From Apricaphanius iberus (taxonomy: Eukaryota; Chordata; Actinopteri; Cyprinodontiformes; Aphaniidae), in NCBI GenBank assembly GCA_028564705.1, contig JAPXFQ010000178.1, positions 186,001-250,000 on the forward strand: 64,000 nucleotides of DNA. The letters run 5' to 3'. A program made the position numbers and the translations under genes. Shown piece by piece: positions 34,116 through 45,775 of the stretch. The number at the start of each line of letters is the position of its first letter. Within the stretch, counting starts at the first letter, position 1. Below the pieces are notes generated by a model. The model saw only the letters and a program-made list of their open reading frames with translations, had not been told where the DNA came from and did no database searches.

Positions 34116-36600
34116 CTCATCCAAGGACTCTTTTGGATCTCTGATATTGGAGACACTGACGTGATAGTTTCAAATTGATATATTGTGCAGTTCTACATTA
34201 ATACGGTGACCACAGCCAGTATAATCACCTTCAAAAACAACTAAAACTACTCATTGGATCATGGTCTGATTGTTTAAAGGTTTGATATGGAACACGAGCG
34301 GCATGATAGCCACATCTAGGTTGTAGTTACAACAATAAAAACATCATTCCAGGTGTTGGGTTGCCTGGTTCGCTGCCATTAGGCCCAGTGACCAACCTGA
34401 ACTGTGTCCAGTGAGGAATGTATACAAGAGTTTAACTGACAGCTAACGTTAGCAAAGTTAGCTAGTGAGTTAGCTTACCGAACCAGGAGGAACGTCACAG
34501 TTTCTGCGTGTGTTTGATGCCGTAGAAATGTTTTATGTGGGTCCATCTAGTGTAGGCTTCACCTAAAACTACTGTAGTCTCTGTTCTTCTGTAGTAACTT
34601 TTCTTCTGCTGAAGGATAACAATATCTCTGGGGCTCTAAAGCCGCTACTTGAGTCGCAGACTTCAACATATCTCCCAGTGCCAACTGAGTTGTGCTGATC
34701 ATTTATAGTAGTTAGATCATAGACACCATATCTTTCAACCTGCAACCGCTGCTGGCCAGTCAATGTAAACATAACATCATGGTCATGTCTGTTTAAAATG
34801 TACATTTTATTTTAATAAAAAAATATTTTTTTAAAGAAATGTTCTACAAACAAAAGAGAAAAAGATAAGTTTGATGAGATAAACTTTACATTGTGAAAGA
34901 GCTGTAGATCTTTAGACCTTCATCTGTGGCTGATGACCATGCTGTGCAGCCATAAAATGTTGGAGCACTTAAGCAAAAAAATTGTGTTGTGGAACATCTC
35001 TGAAAAGTGCTCCAAAGCAAAATGAAGTAGAGAAGGTTGAGATGCTGGGAACTTTTTAATCCCCAACCCTTCCTGAAATCAGCATCAAACCTTACAATGG
35101 ATATTTCTAAGACAAATTTTATGTTCAAAAGTATGCTAAAATTTTTGGGCAAGCTGAGCACTTGATGGGAGCAACATATTTCTAGTACAATCCTTTGTAT
35201 GTGTTGAATATGCAGTAACTGGCTACAGTGGGATGCATATACCGCCTAACACAAAAGCGTCAAAAAGCGCCGCACACCCCTATCTGGATGCTTGAACATT
35301 CACACCTCGAAGCATGTCCAAAGCAAACTAATCTCGCTTCAAAAATGCCATTTTCGCACTTGAAGCCAGAAGTGCATAACTTGTGGGAGGACCCAGACCG
35401 CTCTGAAGCAGTCAGCTGGCTCCCTCCTCCTCCTCCTCTCTCCTTCCTTCTCCCGACCTTCCGGGAGCTCCCAGTGGACTCTGGTCTCTAAGCTGACTGC
35501 ATAACATGTTCGGCCTGGCCTCAGGCAGAGCTGGGACTGCTCCAGCGGGGGATTGGAATGGAAGAGCTAAAGACCCAGTTGAGCAGCGGCGGAGGGATCC
35601 ATAAACAACGGCCCCTCGCTTCGTCGGCAGGCCCAGTTTGAGGAACTGTTCCACACATATGATTTGCTTCTAAAACAGCTCTTGGGTTGTTGGGGCTGGC
35701 AGACCTAATAGAACTCCCAGTAACCTTAACAGTCTGCTCTGCACCATCCATCTTGAAGCAGCAAGTCTTTGACACGGAATGGCACTCTGTAGGTCTGATA
35801 TATAGCTGTCATTTTTTCTATCAGAGTGTATAGCCACCATCTTATGGACCTCTTCTAGTACAACTTTCCTTTCCTAGCAAAAGACTTGATAACAACTTGG
35901 TCGATAATAGTTTTTCAAAAGGAGCAATTTGCAACAAGCAACAGTTTATCGTTTTTATCTAGCAGATTAATCTAACGAGGACACTTTCAGCCAGTAGAAA
36001 CAGCTTTAACATGTTTGATTTTGTATTGCTTAAATTGAATATGAATACCTCACAACTTAATATACAAATTCTAAGTAAAACAATCCAGTTCAAAATATTT
36101 ATTTCAGCTTAAGAGTAAATAATTTTCAAACAACAACAAAAAATGGCTATCAAATAACACAAATTAAGATGTACTTTTTATACGCATGTACTCAAGCTGA
36201 GCAATGCAAATTATAAATAGTTTTTTGTAACAAACATACAACTACGTCCTCCATTCGTTCGGATTTAAACTTCACAGAAAAATGTTTGCAAATTAAAAAA
36301 ATGTATAAAAAAAGTATATAATATAAATGAAATTCAACAAATTGTAGTGATTCTTGGAAGGTGCCTTGAAATTACGTGTTCTGACCTGCAGTTATTTAAA
36401 TGAACTGAATTAAAAGGAAATATTCCACCACTAAGTAAAAGTGTGTCTTATATTCTCCAGAGTTAAATGAATGAGAAAAAAGCATTTTGAAGGCAGCCCA
36501 GTAATTCCACTGACATGGTGGTAGTAAGTTTGCTATAGCTTTATCTTAGAATAAACAAATGTAAGTAAATGAGAACTACTACCTTATTAATAAAGCACTG
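34116..36600. other. No gene recognised; unplaced repeats likely
   Basis: 35230-35780 has higher GC and short open stretches on both strands (minus strand GAEQTVKVTGSSIRSAS), but I recognise no family. The rest is AT-rich without coding. AGCTAACGTTAGC-type runs occur near 34445. Confidence 0.35.
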
Positions 36601-36618
36601 CTGAAGTGTGAATCATAT

Positions 36619-36849
36619 TTGCAAGTGAGTTTACTTTGCAGTGATTCAAAAGTACTCACTAAAGTGCTGCACAAAATTGTTCAAACAGGATTTACGAAGG
36701 GCAGTATAATAAACTTGTCTAATGGGAACATTGCTGCGGGGGTCATATCATTAGATGCTCATAAAGCATTTGAAGGGACTGAACTTTTATATCTGCTTTT
36801 TGCTCATAAGTGTTTCGGTTTTTGGACGGCTTTCGGTGCTTGGATATAA
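36619..36849 (+). pseudogene. L1-clade LINE reverse transcriptase fragment
   Basis: The plus strand encodes KVLTKVLHKIVQTGFTKGS, then AGVISLDAHKAFEGTELLYL and ending FGFWTAFGAWI. These match the QTGFxKGR and SLDAxKAFDRVEW (motif A) region of L1-type RT. The second Asp of motif A is altered (EG for DR). About 230 bp only. Confidence 0.8.
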
Positions 36850-36950
36850 ATACTTTATAACTGCCCAAATGGTGTAATTTGGAAAAACAATATCACATCT
36901 GACCATCTTCCCCTTTTCCTTGGAACAAGGCAGGTTTGCCCTTTATTCCC

Positions 36951-37538
36951 TGTCATGGACCAAGCGGTAAAGCAACAAGGACACAGAGTAATTTCAAAAA
37001 TCTGGGTTTTATTGACCCAAAGTATTCCAAAATAAGAACAAAATCCAAAGAAGTAAATCAGCCGGCATATAAAAGAGGCCAACTAAATATAACAATACTC
37101 AAGATTGTGATTTAACAGAACAAATCAAATTCAAACTGACCTTCACAATGAGACATGAGGGTAACTTATATAGTGGTTTGGCTAAACCAAATTACACACA
37201 CAGGGGAAACAAAATGGTTAACCATAACTAAACAGAGATTCAAACTAACTGAACCTTAAAACCCCCCTCATACTCCAGTGGTACATGGTAGTGTCCTAAA
37301 GAGGCGGCACCCAGATTTAAGGCTGCTCAGCCCTGTGCCACGCCTTTCTTCACCATGAAATGCACATGTGGAGGCCCACAGAAAAGGTGCCAAACAAATG
37401 CACAATCTTCCACCGTTGTCAAGTGCGCACTCCAAAACAACAGCGAAAGGTAAATAAAACTGCATATGAATATTGAATATGTCTGTAAAGTAAAAGTGAT
37501 GTGAGAAACATTACCAATGTGGGGCTTGAGCCATCACA
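36951..37538 (+). mobile_element. Solo LTR
   Basis: The 588-bp block starts TGTCATGG and ends CCATCACA, an 8-base inverted terminus with one mismatch and TG...CA ends. It is flanked by the 5-mer TTCCC on both sides (36946-36950 and 37539-37543). A TATAAAA at about 37065 and an AATAAA at about 37451 suggest plus orientation, though an AATAAA also lies on the minus strand near 37003. No second LTR or internal coding is present. Gypsy or ERV origin cannot be decided. Confidence 0.8.
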
Positions 37539-37543
37539 TTCCC

Positions 37544-38280
37544 ATTACTGTTCAACGTTGCAGTCAAATCCCTTTTTCTTTGTGCACTTAGTGGTGAATT
37601 GCTAGAGATGGGGATAAGTACAGCAGGTCATATACAAAATTTTTCTACAAAAAATCATCTACAAAATTAAAACAAGAAGCTCTACAGCATAGTACATATC
37701 TGTTTGGCCCACCGAAGAGAACAACTGCTACTCAGAAGAAGAGAACGTTTTTGGTGTGGACCGACGACAAGGTCGACTTGTTACACAAAGTAACAAGTCA
37801 ACCTCTGTAGTGTCTTTGTCTCTTGTGTCACGTTGTTGTTGTCAACTTGGAACGCAGCATTTCATTAACGTCACTTCCTTTGTCCAGACCTGCTCATTTA
37901 GCCATTAAATTAAGAATTACACGGCCCTCTTACCCGGCTAATAATTATCTGGCCACAGACCTTAAATAACGCCCGGTTAGTGTGGATATTAGGGGGTGTA
38001 GACTAAATCATTGTATGTTTAAGGCATTATCCGGACAAGTGTAGACATGGCCTAAAAGTGCATAGATAAAATTGGGAGCATATCAAGATGTTTGACGAAC
38101 AGGTCAAAAGGTCTTATTTTTCAAGCCAATGATGAAGCCAATCAGCTGTCTCTGGCCTCTTTTCTATTCATTGTTAGTGATGAGAAATTCACTTATCTCG
38201 GGGGAACGGTAATGAAAAGATACAAGGATCTCTGTTGTGGATCTAGCGGTCTCTGATCATTACTGTGTGTTTTTTAACAT
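37544..38280. other. No gene recognised
   Basis: No coding seen. 37920-38055 has a MITE-like look (GTGTAGACATGGCCT) but no clear paired ends. Confidence 0.4.
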
Positions 38281-40955
38281 CCCATCCATCCATCCATCAT
38301 CTTCCGCTTATCCGGGGTTGGGTCGCGGGGGCAGTAGCCTAAGCAAAGAGACCCAGACCTCTCTCTCCCCGGCTACTTGGGCCAGCTCCTCGGGAGGAAT
38401 CCCGAGGCATTCCCAGGCCAGCTGGGAGACATAATCCCTCCAGCGAGTCCTGGGTCTTACCCTGGGACTCCTCCCGGTGGGACGTGCCCAGAACACCTCA
38501 CCAGGGAGGCGTCCAGGAGGCATCCTGACCAACTGGCTCCTCTCGATGTGGAGGAGCAGCGGCTCTACTCTGAGCCCCCTCCAGATGACCAAGCTTCTCA
38601 CGCTATCTCTAACGGACAGCCCAACCACCCTACGGAGGAAACTGCCTTTCGGCTCAGCCCTCTCTTCACCACGACAGACCGGCACAGCGCCCGCATAACT
38701 GCAGATGCCTTACCAATCCGTCCATCGATCTCCCGCTCCATTTTTCCCTCATTTGTGAACAAGACCCCCAGATACCTAAACTCCCCCACTTGAGGACTGA
38801 CCTCATCCCCGACCGGGAGAAGGCACTCTACCCTTTTCCGGCTCAAGACCATGGTCTCGGATTTGGAGGTGCTGATCCTCATCCAAGCCACTTCACACTC
38901 GGCTGTGAACCGCTCCAACGAGAGCTGTAGATCACGTTCGGATGAAGTCAACAAGACCACATCATCTGCGAAAAGCAGAGACCCGATCCTGAGGTCACCA
39001 AAACGGATCGCCTCAACACCTTGGCTGCGCCTAGAAATCCTGTCCATAAACGTTATGAACAGGACCAGGGACAAAGGGCAACCTTGGCGGAATCCAGCTC
39101 TCACTGGAAACGAGTTCGACTTACTGCCGGCAATGCGAACCAGACTCTGACACCGTTCATACAGGGACCTAACAGCTCGTATCAAAGGGCCTGGTACCCC
39201 ATACTCCCGGAGTACCCCCCACAGGACACCCCGAGGGACACGGTCGAACGCCTTCTCCAAGTCCACAAAGCACATGTAGACCGGTTGGGCCAACTCCCAC
39301 GCACCCTCCAGGACCCTGCCGAGGGTGTAGAGCTGGTCCAGTGTTCCACGGCCAGGACGAAAACCGCATTTTTCCTCCTGAATCCGAGGTTTGACTATCC
39401 GTCGGACCTTCCTCTCCAGAACCCCCGATTAGACCTTAACAGGGAGGCTCAGAAGTGGGATCCCCCTATAGTTGGAACACATATGTGGTCCCCCTTTTTA
39501 AAGAAGGGGACCACCACCCCGGTTTGCCAATCCAAGGGAACTGCCCCCGATGTCCACGCAATATTGCAACCAACACAGCCCTACAACATCCAGAGCCTTG
39601 AGGAACTGCGGCCGAATCTCATCCACCCCCCGTGCCTTGCCACCAAGGAGCTTTTCAACAACCTCGGTGACTTCAGAACCAGAGATTGGAGAGCCCGTCC
39701 CAGAGTCCCCAGACTCTGCTTCCAAACAGGAAGGCGTGTCGGTGGGATTGAGGAGGTCTTCCAAGTATTCCATCCACCAACCCAAAACGTCCCGCGTTGA
39801 GGTCAGCAGCACACCGCCCCCACTGTAAACAGTGTTGGTGGCAGAGCGCTTCCCCCCCTGAGATGCCGGATGGTGGACCAGAATCGCTTCGAAGCCATAC
39901 GGAAGTCGTTCTCCATGGTCTCTCTAAACTCCTCCCACGCCCGAGTTTTTGCTTCAGCCACCATCCGAGCCGCATTCCGCTTGGTCTGCCGGTACCTATC
40001 AGCTGCTTCCGGAGTCCCAAAGGCCAAAAAGGCCCGATAGGACTCCTTCTTCAGCTTGGCAGCATCCTTCATCGCTGGTGTCCACTAGCGGGTTTGAGGG
40101 TTGCCGCTGCGACAGGCACCAACTACCTTGGAGCCAAAACTACGGTCAGTCGCTTCGACAATTGATGCACGGAACATGGCCCATTCGGACTCAATGTCCC
40201 CCGCCTCCCCCGGGATGTGTTTGAAGTTCTGCCGGAGGTGAGAGTTGAAACCCCTTCTGACAGGAGACTTCGCCAGACGTTCCCAGCAGACCCTCACAAC
40301 ACGTTTGGGCCTGCCAGGTCTGTCCGGCGTCCTCCCCCACCACCGGAGCCGACTCACCACCAGGTAGTGGTCGTTGGATAGCTCCGCCCCTCTCTTCACC
40401 CGAATGTCAAAAACATGCGGCCGCAGGTCAGATGAAACGACAACCAGGTCGATCATCGAGCTGCGGCCTAGGGTGTCCTGGTGCCAAGTGCACACATGAA
40501 CACCCTTATGCTTGAACATGGTGTTCGTTATTGACAATCCACGACGAGCACAGAAGTCCACCAACAAAACACCGCTCGGATTCATATCGGGGGGCCATAC
40601 CGCCCAACCACGCCTCTCCAGGTCTCACTGTCATTGCCCACGTGAGCTTTGAAATCCCCCAGCAGAATTAGGGAGTCCCCAGAAGGAGCACTCTCCAGCA
40701 CCCCCTCCAAGGACTCCAAGAAGGGTGGGTAATCTGAGCTACTGTTCGGTGCATAAGCAAAAAAATAGTCAGAACCCGTCCCCCCACCCGTAGGCGGAGG
40801 GAGGCTACCCTCTCATTCACAGGGGTAAACCCCAACGTATAGGCGCCGAGATGGGGGGCAACAAGTATGCCCACCCCAGCTCGCCGCCCCTCACCGGGGT
40901 CAACGCCAGAGTGGAAGAAGGTCCCCGCCAAGCTGGTGGCATCATATCCAAAAAG
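38281..40955 (-). mobile_element. RTE-like LINE, antisense, nearly full ORF2 in broken frames
   Basis: It ends 3' in a (GGAT)n-type tail (CCATCCATCCATCCATC at about 38282 on the plus strand). On the minus strand from right to left come: the start of an APE endonuclease (HSGVDPGEGRRAGVGILVAP), its C-terminal part (40585-40085: SMIDLVVVSSDLRPHVFDIR, LSNDHYLVVSRLRWW), a linker (39800-40072), and RT at 39293-38598 with motif A (DLEKAFDRVP), motif B (GFRQGCPLS) and motif C (FADDVVLL). The C-terminal region with RWRDYVSQLAWECLG lies at 38685-38308. Clade placement as RTE-like is from motif style and tail. Frameshifts and stops separate the parts. Confidence 0.9.
38598..39293 (-). pseudogene. RTE-like reverse transcriptase core
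   Basis: An open 231-residue piece carries the RT palm: VDLEKAFDRVPRGVLWGVL (motif A), GFRQGCPLSLVLFITFMDR (motif B), IGSLLFADDVVLLTS (motif C, FADD intact) and FRYLGVLFTNEGKMEREIDG (thumb). It begins after the N-terminal RT motifs, which lie in other frames upstream. It is a fragment of the LINE at 38281-40955. Confidence 0.9.
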
Positions 40956-40956
40956 A

Positions 40957-41211
40957 CTTGAGGCTGTAATTGCTGCCAAAGGTGCATCAACAAAGTACTG
41001 AGCAAAGGCTGTGAATACTTATGTACATGTGATTTCTCTTTTTTTTTTATAAATTTGCAAAAATCTAAACATTTATTTTTACATTGTCATTATGAGGTGT
41101 TGTCTGTTGAATTTTAAGGAAAACAATTAATTTAATCAATTTTGGTATAAGGCTGTAACATTAAAAAATGTGGAAAAAGGGAAGCGCTGTGAATACTATC
41201 CGGATGCACTG
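40957..41211 (+). mobile_element. Tc1-like transposon right end with transposase C-terminus
   Basis: The plus strand encodes the final residues EAVIAAKGASTKY and a stop at about 40998, then the inverted repeat ending CTATCCGGATGCACTG next to TA at 41212. GAATACTTATGTACATGTGA is typical of a widespread fish Tc1 family. The rest of the element is missing where it meets the 5' end of the RTE-like LINE. Confidence 0.8.
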
Positions 41212-41213
41212 TA

Positions 41214-42004
41214 TATTGTATGAATGTTCTCATGAGTGTAATACAGCTAACTTGAGACAGTAAGCAACACACTTCATTGTTAGCCAACTTAGCCAAGCTA
41301 CTGCAGTATAAAAATGCTAAAAACATTACGACCATTGTAGTTCATCCTTTCATTTTAGCCTCTATGATTAAGATGTGATAAATGAAAACATAATGCCATT
41401 TTTTTTTCAAACAACCAAAAAACATTATCTTATCGATCACAAAGATATATAGGTCCTCCACGGCATCAGTTTCCAGCGCTTTCTTTTCATTCAGCTCAGC
41501 TGATGTCATGTCTTAAATGCAGCACTGATGCACAGGCTGCTCTTCTCTTGTTTCTCTCATAATCAGGTTTTCTTTGGCCATCACTTTTGCAGATACAGTT
41601 TTAAATTTTCTACCAGTTTCTAACATAACGCACCTATGTCAGGATATTCCAAAAATACAGATGATCAGCTATGAGCATACCACTACGCAAGCTAAAATCC
41701 CTGACCTGGCTCTGACTCTGCGTTCACTTCACTTTGTGTTTACTGCTCGAAGCCAAGAATGTGCAATGCGTGCACACAGACAGGAACGTACAGTGGAGGA
41801 ACAGTTAAAGAGGGCGGGTTTAATTGATAACTCAGGAGCCAATCGTCCTTGAGCGGACCGCTTAAGATGTTTTAATTAGGTTTTTCCATGAATGCTTTAG
41901 AAGTAATCATAATTCATTGTTTAATTTAATTTGTTGTTTTTGGTATGTGAAAAGCATTTCAAGCCATATTGCGAGAAGTGTTTCAGGGAAAAAAATCATC
42001 TACA
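41214..42004. other. No gene recognised
   Basis: AT-rich with an open stretch at 41574-41852 (KIPDLALTLRSLHFVF) that matches nothing I know and has no splice context. Probably chance. Confidence 0.4.
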
Positions 42005-42009
42005 AGGGG

Positions 42010-42215
42010 TAAACGGAGCTTTATTTAGTCCCTAGGGACCCAAAAGTGCTTCACACTACAGTCATTCAAACACAGGTGATGGAAAGCTACAAAGTAGACA
42101 CAGCTGCCCTGAGGGGCACTGACAGAGGAGAGGCTGTCCAACACTGGCGCCACCCTCTGACCATCACCAGTAGTCAACAGATGAAGTGTATTGTCCAAGG
42201 ATACAGTCGTACAAG
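42010..42215. repeat. Dispersed repeat (copy 2 of the 32 kb family)
   Basis: GCTTTATTTAGTCCCTAGGG, then AGCTGCCCTGAGGGGCACTG and CACCCTCTGACC, parallel to 32040-32230. Confidence 0.6.
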
Positions 42216-42897
42216 TCATACAACTTTATGCAGTTGACTTGAGCTTTACTAGCAAATGGCCTACAGGGGACACTATAGCTTAATTTATTGCTTTCAGGCT
42301 GCTTAAAAACATAGCTTAAGTTCTTCCTGGTTCTTTCCAAATGAGGCTATCAGAGCCAACAAGTAAATTACTTTTAAATGTGCTTATTTAATTAATTTCA
42401 GCTAAATAAGAACATGTAACAATATCCAGTGGACTCTTGTGATTCTCGATTACTTTTTAAGATTAGTTAATCAGGTTGCCTTGCTCATGTGTTCTAAAAA
42501 TCAGGCTCTCGGTTCATTTACAGTATGACTAAACACCAGCCATTACAATGAAGTCATAAAGGAGGTAGTATAATCCTAAAAAAATGCTCCATAAAAACAG
42601 GCTTCCTAGTGGGGAAGTAGCTCATTAATATTACTCACAGCCTCTAACTTTCATGTGGGTTCTGTCTCTGAGTGGGTAGGAGGCCGTCTTTTTAAGAGTA
42701 ATGGACAAAGGGGCAAAAGACGAGAACAGATTGTTTTATTACCGTCTACTTCCAGAGCCAAGCGGCTACAAATCTCAGTTCCAACTTTGGGAAAAATGTG
42801 TCTTGTTGTCCAAATGTTTAGCTTGCTGAGCATAATATATTAAGATAACATCTGAACTACTGGAACAAGTATTGGCTGCAGTTGTGGTTTGACTCAC
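42216..42897 (-). other. golga7 downstream region or 3' UTR
   Basis: If the last golga7 exon is not spliced further, this holds its 3' UTR; a minus-strand AATAAA lies at 42739-42734. If the donor at 42897 is used, this is intron. No other coding seen. Confidence 0.4.
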
Positions 42898-42952
42898 CAT
42901 AGTATCACTTTTATCTACTGAAGCTTCTGTCTTCATAGATGGTGATCTCGAT
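42898..42952 (-). CDS. golga7: golga7 last coding exon (C-terminus)
   Basis: The minus strand has the acceptor TTGACAAG at 42953, then codons reading IEITIYEDRSFSR and TAA at 42913-42911. This continues the ...GLRV end of the exon at 43921 in phase 0 and matches the C-terminus of vertebrate GOLGA7 (RVIEITIYEDR, then a short variable end). After the stop, 13 nt of UTR lead to a strong donor (ATG|GTGAGT) at 42897, so a further non-coding exon is possible. A stop this close to the junction would not trigger nonsense-mediated decay. Confidence 0.93.
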
Positions 42953-43022
42953 CTTGTCAAGGCTGTTAAGGGAAAAGCAGCTGCAGCAAGTCATATGTAG
43001 CTCCAACACACCAGTTTCCCGT

Positions 43023-43880
43023 TAGACATACTTCTAATTCCTACACTCACTTCTATTTACCTTGTGAACTTGTCTAAACTACAAAACAAGGCTCAGTAAC
43101 ATGGTCGGTAAATAATGGTCCCTGGACAGTTTGGATCACAGCTTCCCCAAATTCAGCTAAAAATGAATTTGATTTATTAAAATCTGAGGAAAAAAACCAA
43201 CCTCTAATTTAGGTACATTTATAACTAGAAGACTCCCCGCTAACAATCAACGGTATAGATAATGGATTAAAATATTTACTACTAAGGTACAGTTTAGGAC
43301 GTAACACAACACAAATCCAGAAACATTTTTTGAAAATATTAAACTGCCATATTCATTCTGCTAACATGTTGAAAACCTAGTTCCTAGTGCCTCCACCACC
43401 CCGGTTGGGGTCTCAAACCAAAATCAGCACAGCAATTTAACAGTGTTGGAGAAGTAATCCAGATTGCTGTCACTCCAATAAAGTCACAGGAAGACAGCGA
43501 GCAAAACTCAGCTGCTAACCATTTCAGTCCTATTCTGTAAAGCCTAATCTCCTCTTCCCACCCAGGTGTAATTAAAGAGTATGGTGAGCCACTACGCACA
43601 CATATACAGCAACAGTCAGGAAGCTGGTGTACCCATTTGCTTTATGTAGAAGATTTAGATTACATATGGCTTTTATGGAACTTTTTACAGCGTATACATT
43701 CCTAGCAGCAGATTTCCTGTAATATTTACTCCCCATCAGAAAGTGGTGGATAGAAGGGGCTGCAAACCACGAAAGCTACTCAACGTATTCAGACCAACTG
43801 AGCCTTCTCCTGTAAATCCTGAGGCTCATGGAGATAAAGACTGTGCCAAAAAACCATCACCATGTCTGTAAAAAACAGTT
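43023..43880 (-). other. golga7 intron, no recognisable insert
   Basis: Central part of the short intron between the last two golga7 exons. No coding, RNA gene or repeat family recognised. Confidence 0.5.
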
Positions 43881-43920
43881 TTAGATTTGATTCATGGTTT
43901 CACATGGATTAGTAGGATAC

Positions 43921-44022
43921 AACTCGGAGTCCTCTCTCAATGGGATCTGTCAGCAGGAGGCCTCGTGGTGCGTAGATCTTGTCATTCTGTTCCTGGATAT
44001 ACTTGGCAATCTTCTTCAGAAC
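43921..44022 (-). CDS. golga7: golga7 penultimate coding exon
   Basis: This 102-bp exon encodes 34 residues, [18 protein letters not shown] followed by [16 protein letters not shown]. The acceptor is GCTCTTTTAG before 44022 and the donor is GTT|GTATCC at 43920. It joins the previous exon (...HYEK) and the next (IEIT...) without changing frame. Golgin A7 is a small palmitoylated Golgi protein that binds the DHHC9 palmitoyltransferase and supports modification of Ras; it belongs to the Erf4/golgin-A7 family. The sequence is very close to human GOLGA7, as expected for a strongly conserved gene. The intron to the last exon is 968 bp. Confidence 0.95.
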
Positions 44023-44269
44023 CTAAAAGAGCAAAAACTAACAGATTGTTTTTCTCTAATGTTTTAAACCAAACTTGAGATCTTTAGGACCTGAAATGTA
44101 AAAATATAAATAAACAGTTAGCACATTCAGCTGGAATCAGGCTCCATTTACAATACCTTATTACAAAATAAACATATTTATATTTGTAAAAATACAAATA
44201 AACTCAGTTACTGAACAACATAAGAACACATATACCATATTTGAGGGAAATGCTGAGTATGGTGGATTG

Positions 44270-44485
44270 CTAAGGAATAGCTGTGGTTGGAGTCTGCATG
44301 ATCCAGGCACAACCTCACATCAATGACTCATCACAATCTGCTGGGATTTCTCAACTAGAAAACTTATAACTGAGTGGAATGTTTGTATAATTATATTGAA
44401 ATTACTTTTATTGTAAAGTACCTTGTGATAACATCTGTTGTGAATTAGTGCTATATAATAATAAACTGAGTTGAATTGAAATTAA
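44270..44485 (+). mobile_element. L2-type LINE 3'-end fragment, sense
   Basis: Runs from GGAGTCTGCATGATCCAGG and GACTCATCACAATCTGCTGG to the tail CTATATAATAATAAACTGAG at about 44480. This is the last 210 bp of the L2 3' UTR, with a typical TTGAATTGAA end. Confidence 0.85.
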
Positions 44486-44728
44486 CCCTTTTTTTGTCCT
44501 CCAGCATCTAAATATGACAGTGTTGTAGACCAATACAAGACCGGCTTTGATGACAATGGTGAGACACACATGGAAAGATCCACACCTCACCACAGTTTAA
44601 CTTTAGTTTACTTTGTTGTTGCGTAGATGGCTGCGCCCTGCGAAGTGCTGCAGGCTTAAGCATTAAATATATGTTTTTTTCTTGCCTAAAGTGTGAGTAA
44701 GTAACAAAACGTAGCACTGGAAAAAATT

Positions 44729-44900
44729 GTGATGGGCCGGAAGAAATCAGCAGCGGAGGCAAAGATGGAGAATGATATGGAGGAAATCCGTGAGTCTCTA
44801 AAGTATATGTCTGGGGAGCTAACGAAAGTGACGCAACAGCTGATGAAGCTGACGGAACTTTTTGAAGAAGTGAACCAACTTAAAAATATCCTAAGATATC
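44729..44900 (+). pseudogene. LINE ORF1 N-terminus (sense piece)
   Basis: The plus strand encodes MGRKKSAAEAKMENDMEEIR, then ESLKYMSGELTKVTQQ and LFEEVNQLKN, a coiled-coil-type start as in ORF1 proteins of fish LINEs. It ends in a palindrome at 44854-44986; the rest of ORF1 is on the other strand. Confidence 0.65.
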
Positions 44901-44986
44901 TTAGGATATCTTAGGATATTTTATCTTATATTATCTTAGGATATCTTAGGATATTTTTAAGTTGTTTCACTTCTTCAAAAAGGTCC
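44854..44986. repeat. Large inverted repeat (hairpin) with ATATCTTAGG repeats in the loop
   Basis: The arms 44854-44899 and 44941-44986 are complementary at 44 of 46 positions. The loop repeats ATATCTTAGG-type units. It marks the point where LINE ORF1 changes strand. Confidence 0.92.
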
Positions 44987-45775
44987 TCCATCCAAAAAAA
45001 GAAGAACACACACTATTTGCAGAGTTACAGTATATCCTTAGTCTAACAGAAAAATATCCCTCAATCCATTGTCTACTTCGGGTTAAATTATTCCTCCAGA
45101 AAAAATCCGCTGTGTAACTAAAAATAATAATAATAAGGCTAAACATCGCTTGTGAGCATCCATGTCCTCCCATCTGGACACAATTGTCTTTCTCATAAAC
45201 ACTAGGTCTTATTTTCTCTTGAGTTGTATCAAGAATACTCAGTGGAATTGGCAACATTATTTGAACTGATCAAGGTCTTTCATTTCTCTTACCAGTATGA
45301 CTTTGGCTTGTTCCGGAGTGTGGCCATTTAGCTGGATAAATATCTTACAATTCCTCGTATATGTCGTTTTGATCTTCCCTTTTTGTTCAGGATACGCGCC
45401 TCTCTGGCAATTCCAGCCGCTTTCTTTGTGAGGTGATCATTCAGATACACGGATGTTCCTTTTAACTTCTTCCCTTGACGCAGGAGATCTGTTTTATGTT
45501 TGCGATTTGCAAAGCGCAAGATTATAGCTAGATGTCAGTCGGGTCCAGGTAAACATCCTTCTCTGCCAAAAGGTTAAAAAAAAAAACTCTTCCAGCGTTT
45601 GCAAATCCTCAGCATGTGCATCCTCTCTTATATTTCTGCCTTCCATAGCTGCTCTGGCGTAAGAGCGTGGCTTGATAAGACCTGTGAATATTACATCTTC
45701 CATTCTGGTGTACTGCTTGAGGTTTTCAATCCTTTTCTCAAGCTCTTCAATGGTTTTTTCCCTTTTTTAAAACAG
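44987..45775 (-). pseudogene. LINE ORF1, inverted segment
   Basis: On the minus strand from right to left: KTIEELEKRIENLKQYTRM (coiled coil, about 45755-45700), EDVIFTGLIKPRSYARAAME, then after a frame break FANRKHKTDLLRQGKKLKGT, SVYLNDHLTKKAAGIAREAR and further decayed sequence to about 45260. This is the RNA-binding ORF1 protein of a fish LINE. It is opposite in direction to both the ORF1 start at 44729 and the ORF2 pieces at 45776. Confidence 0.75.

Noticed and set aside
35412..35775. GC-rich frames on the minus strand
   Set aside because: Compositional openness (GGA/TCC-rich); no recognisable domain and no start or splice context.
38377..39828. Several long plus-strand frames
   Set aside because: They are the opposite strand of the GC-rich RTE-like LINE coding region.
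41574..41852. 92-residue plus-strand frame
   Set aside because: No relatives recognised, AT-rich setting, no exon signals; most likely chance.
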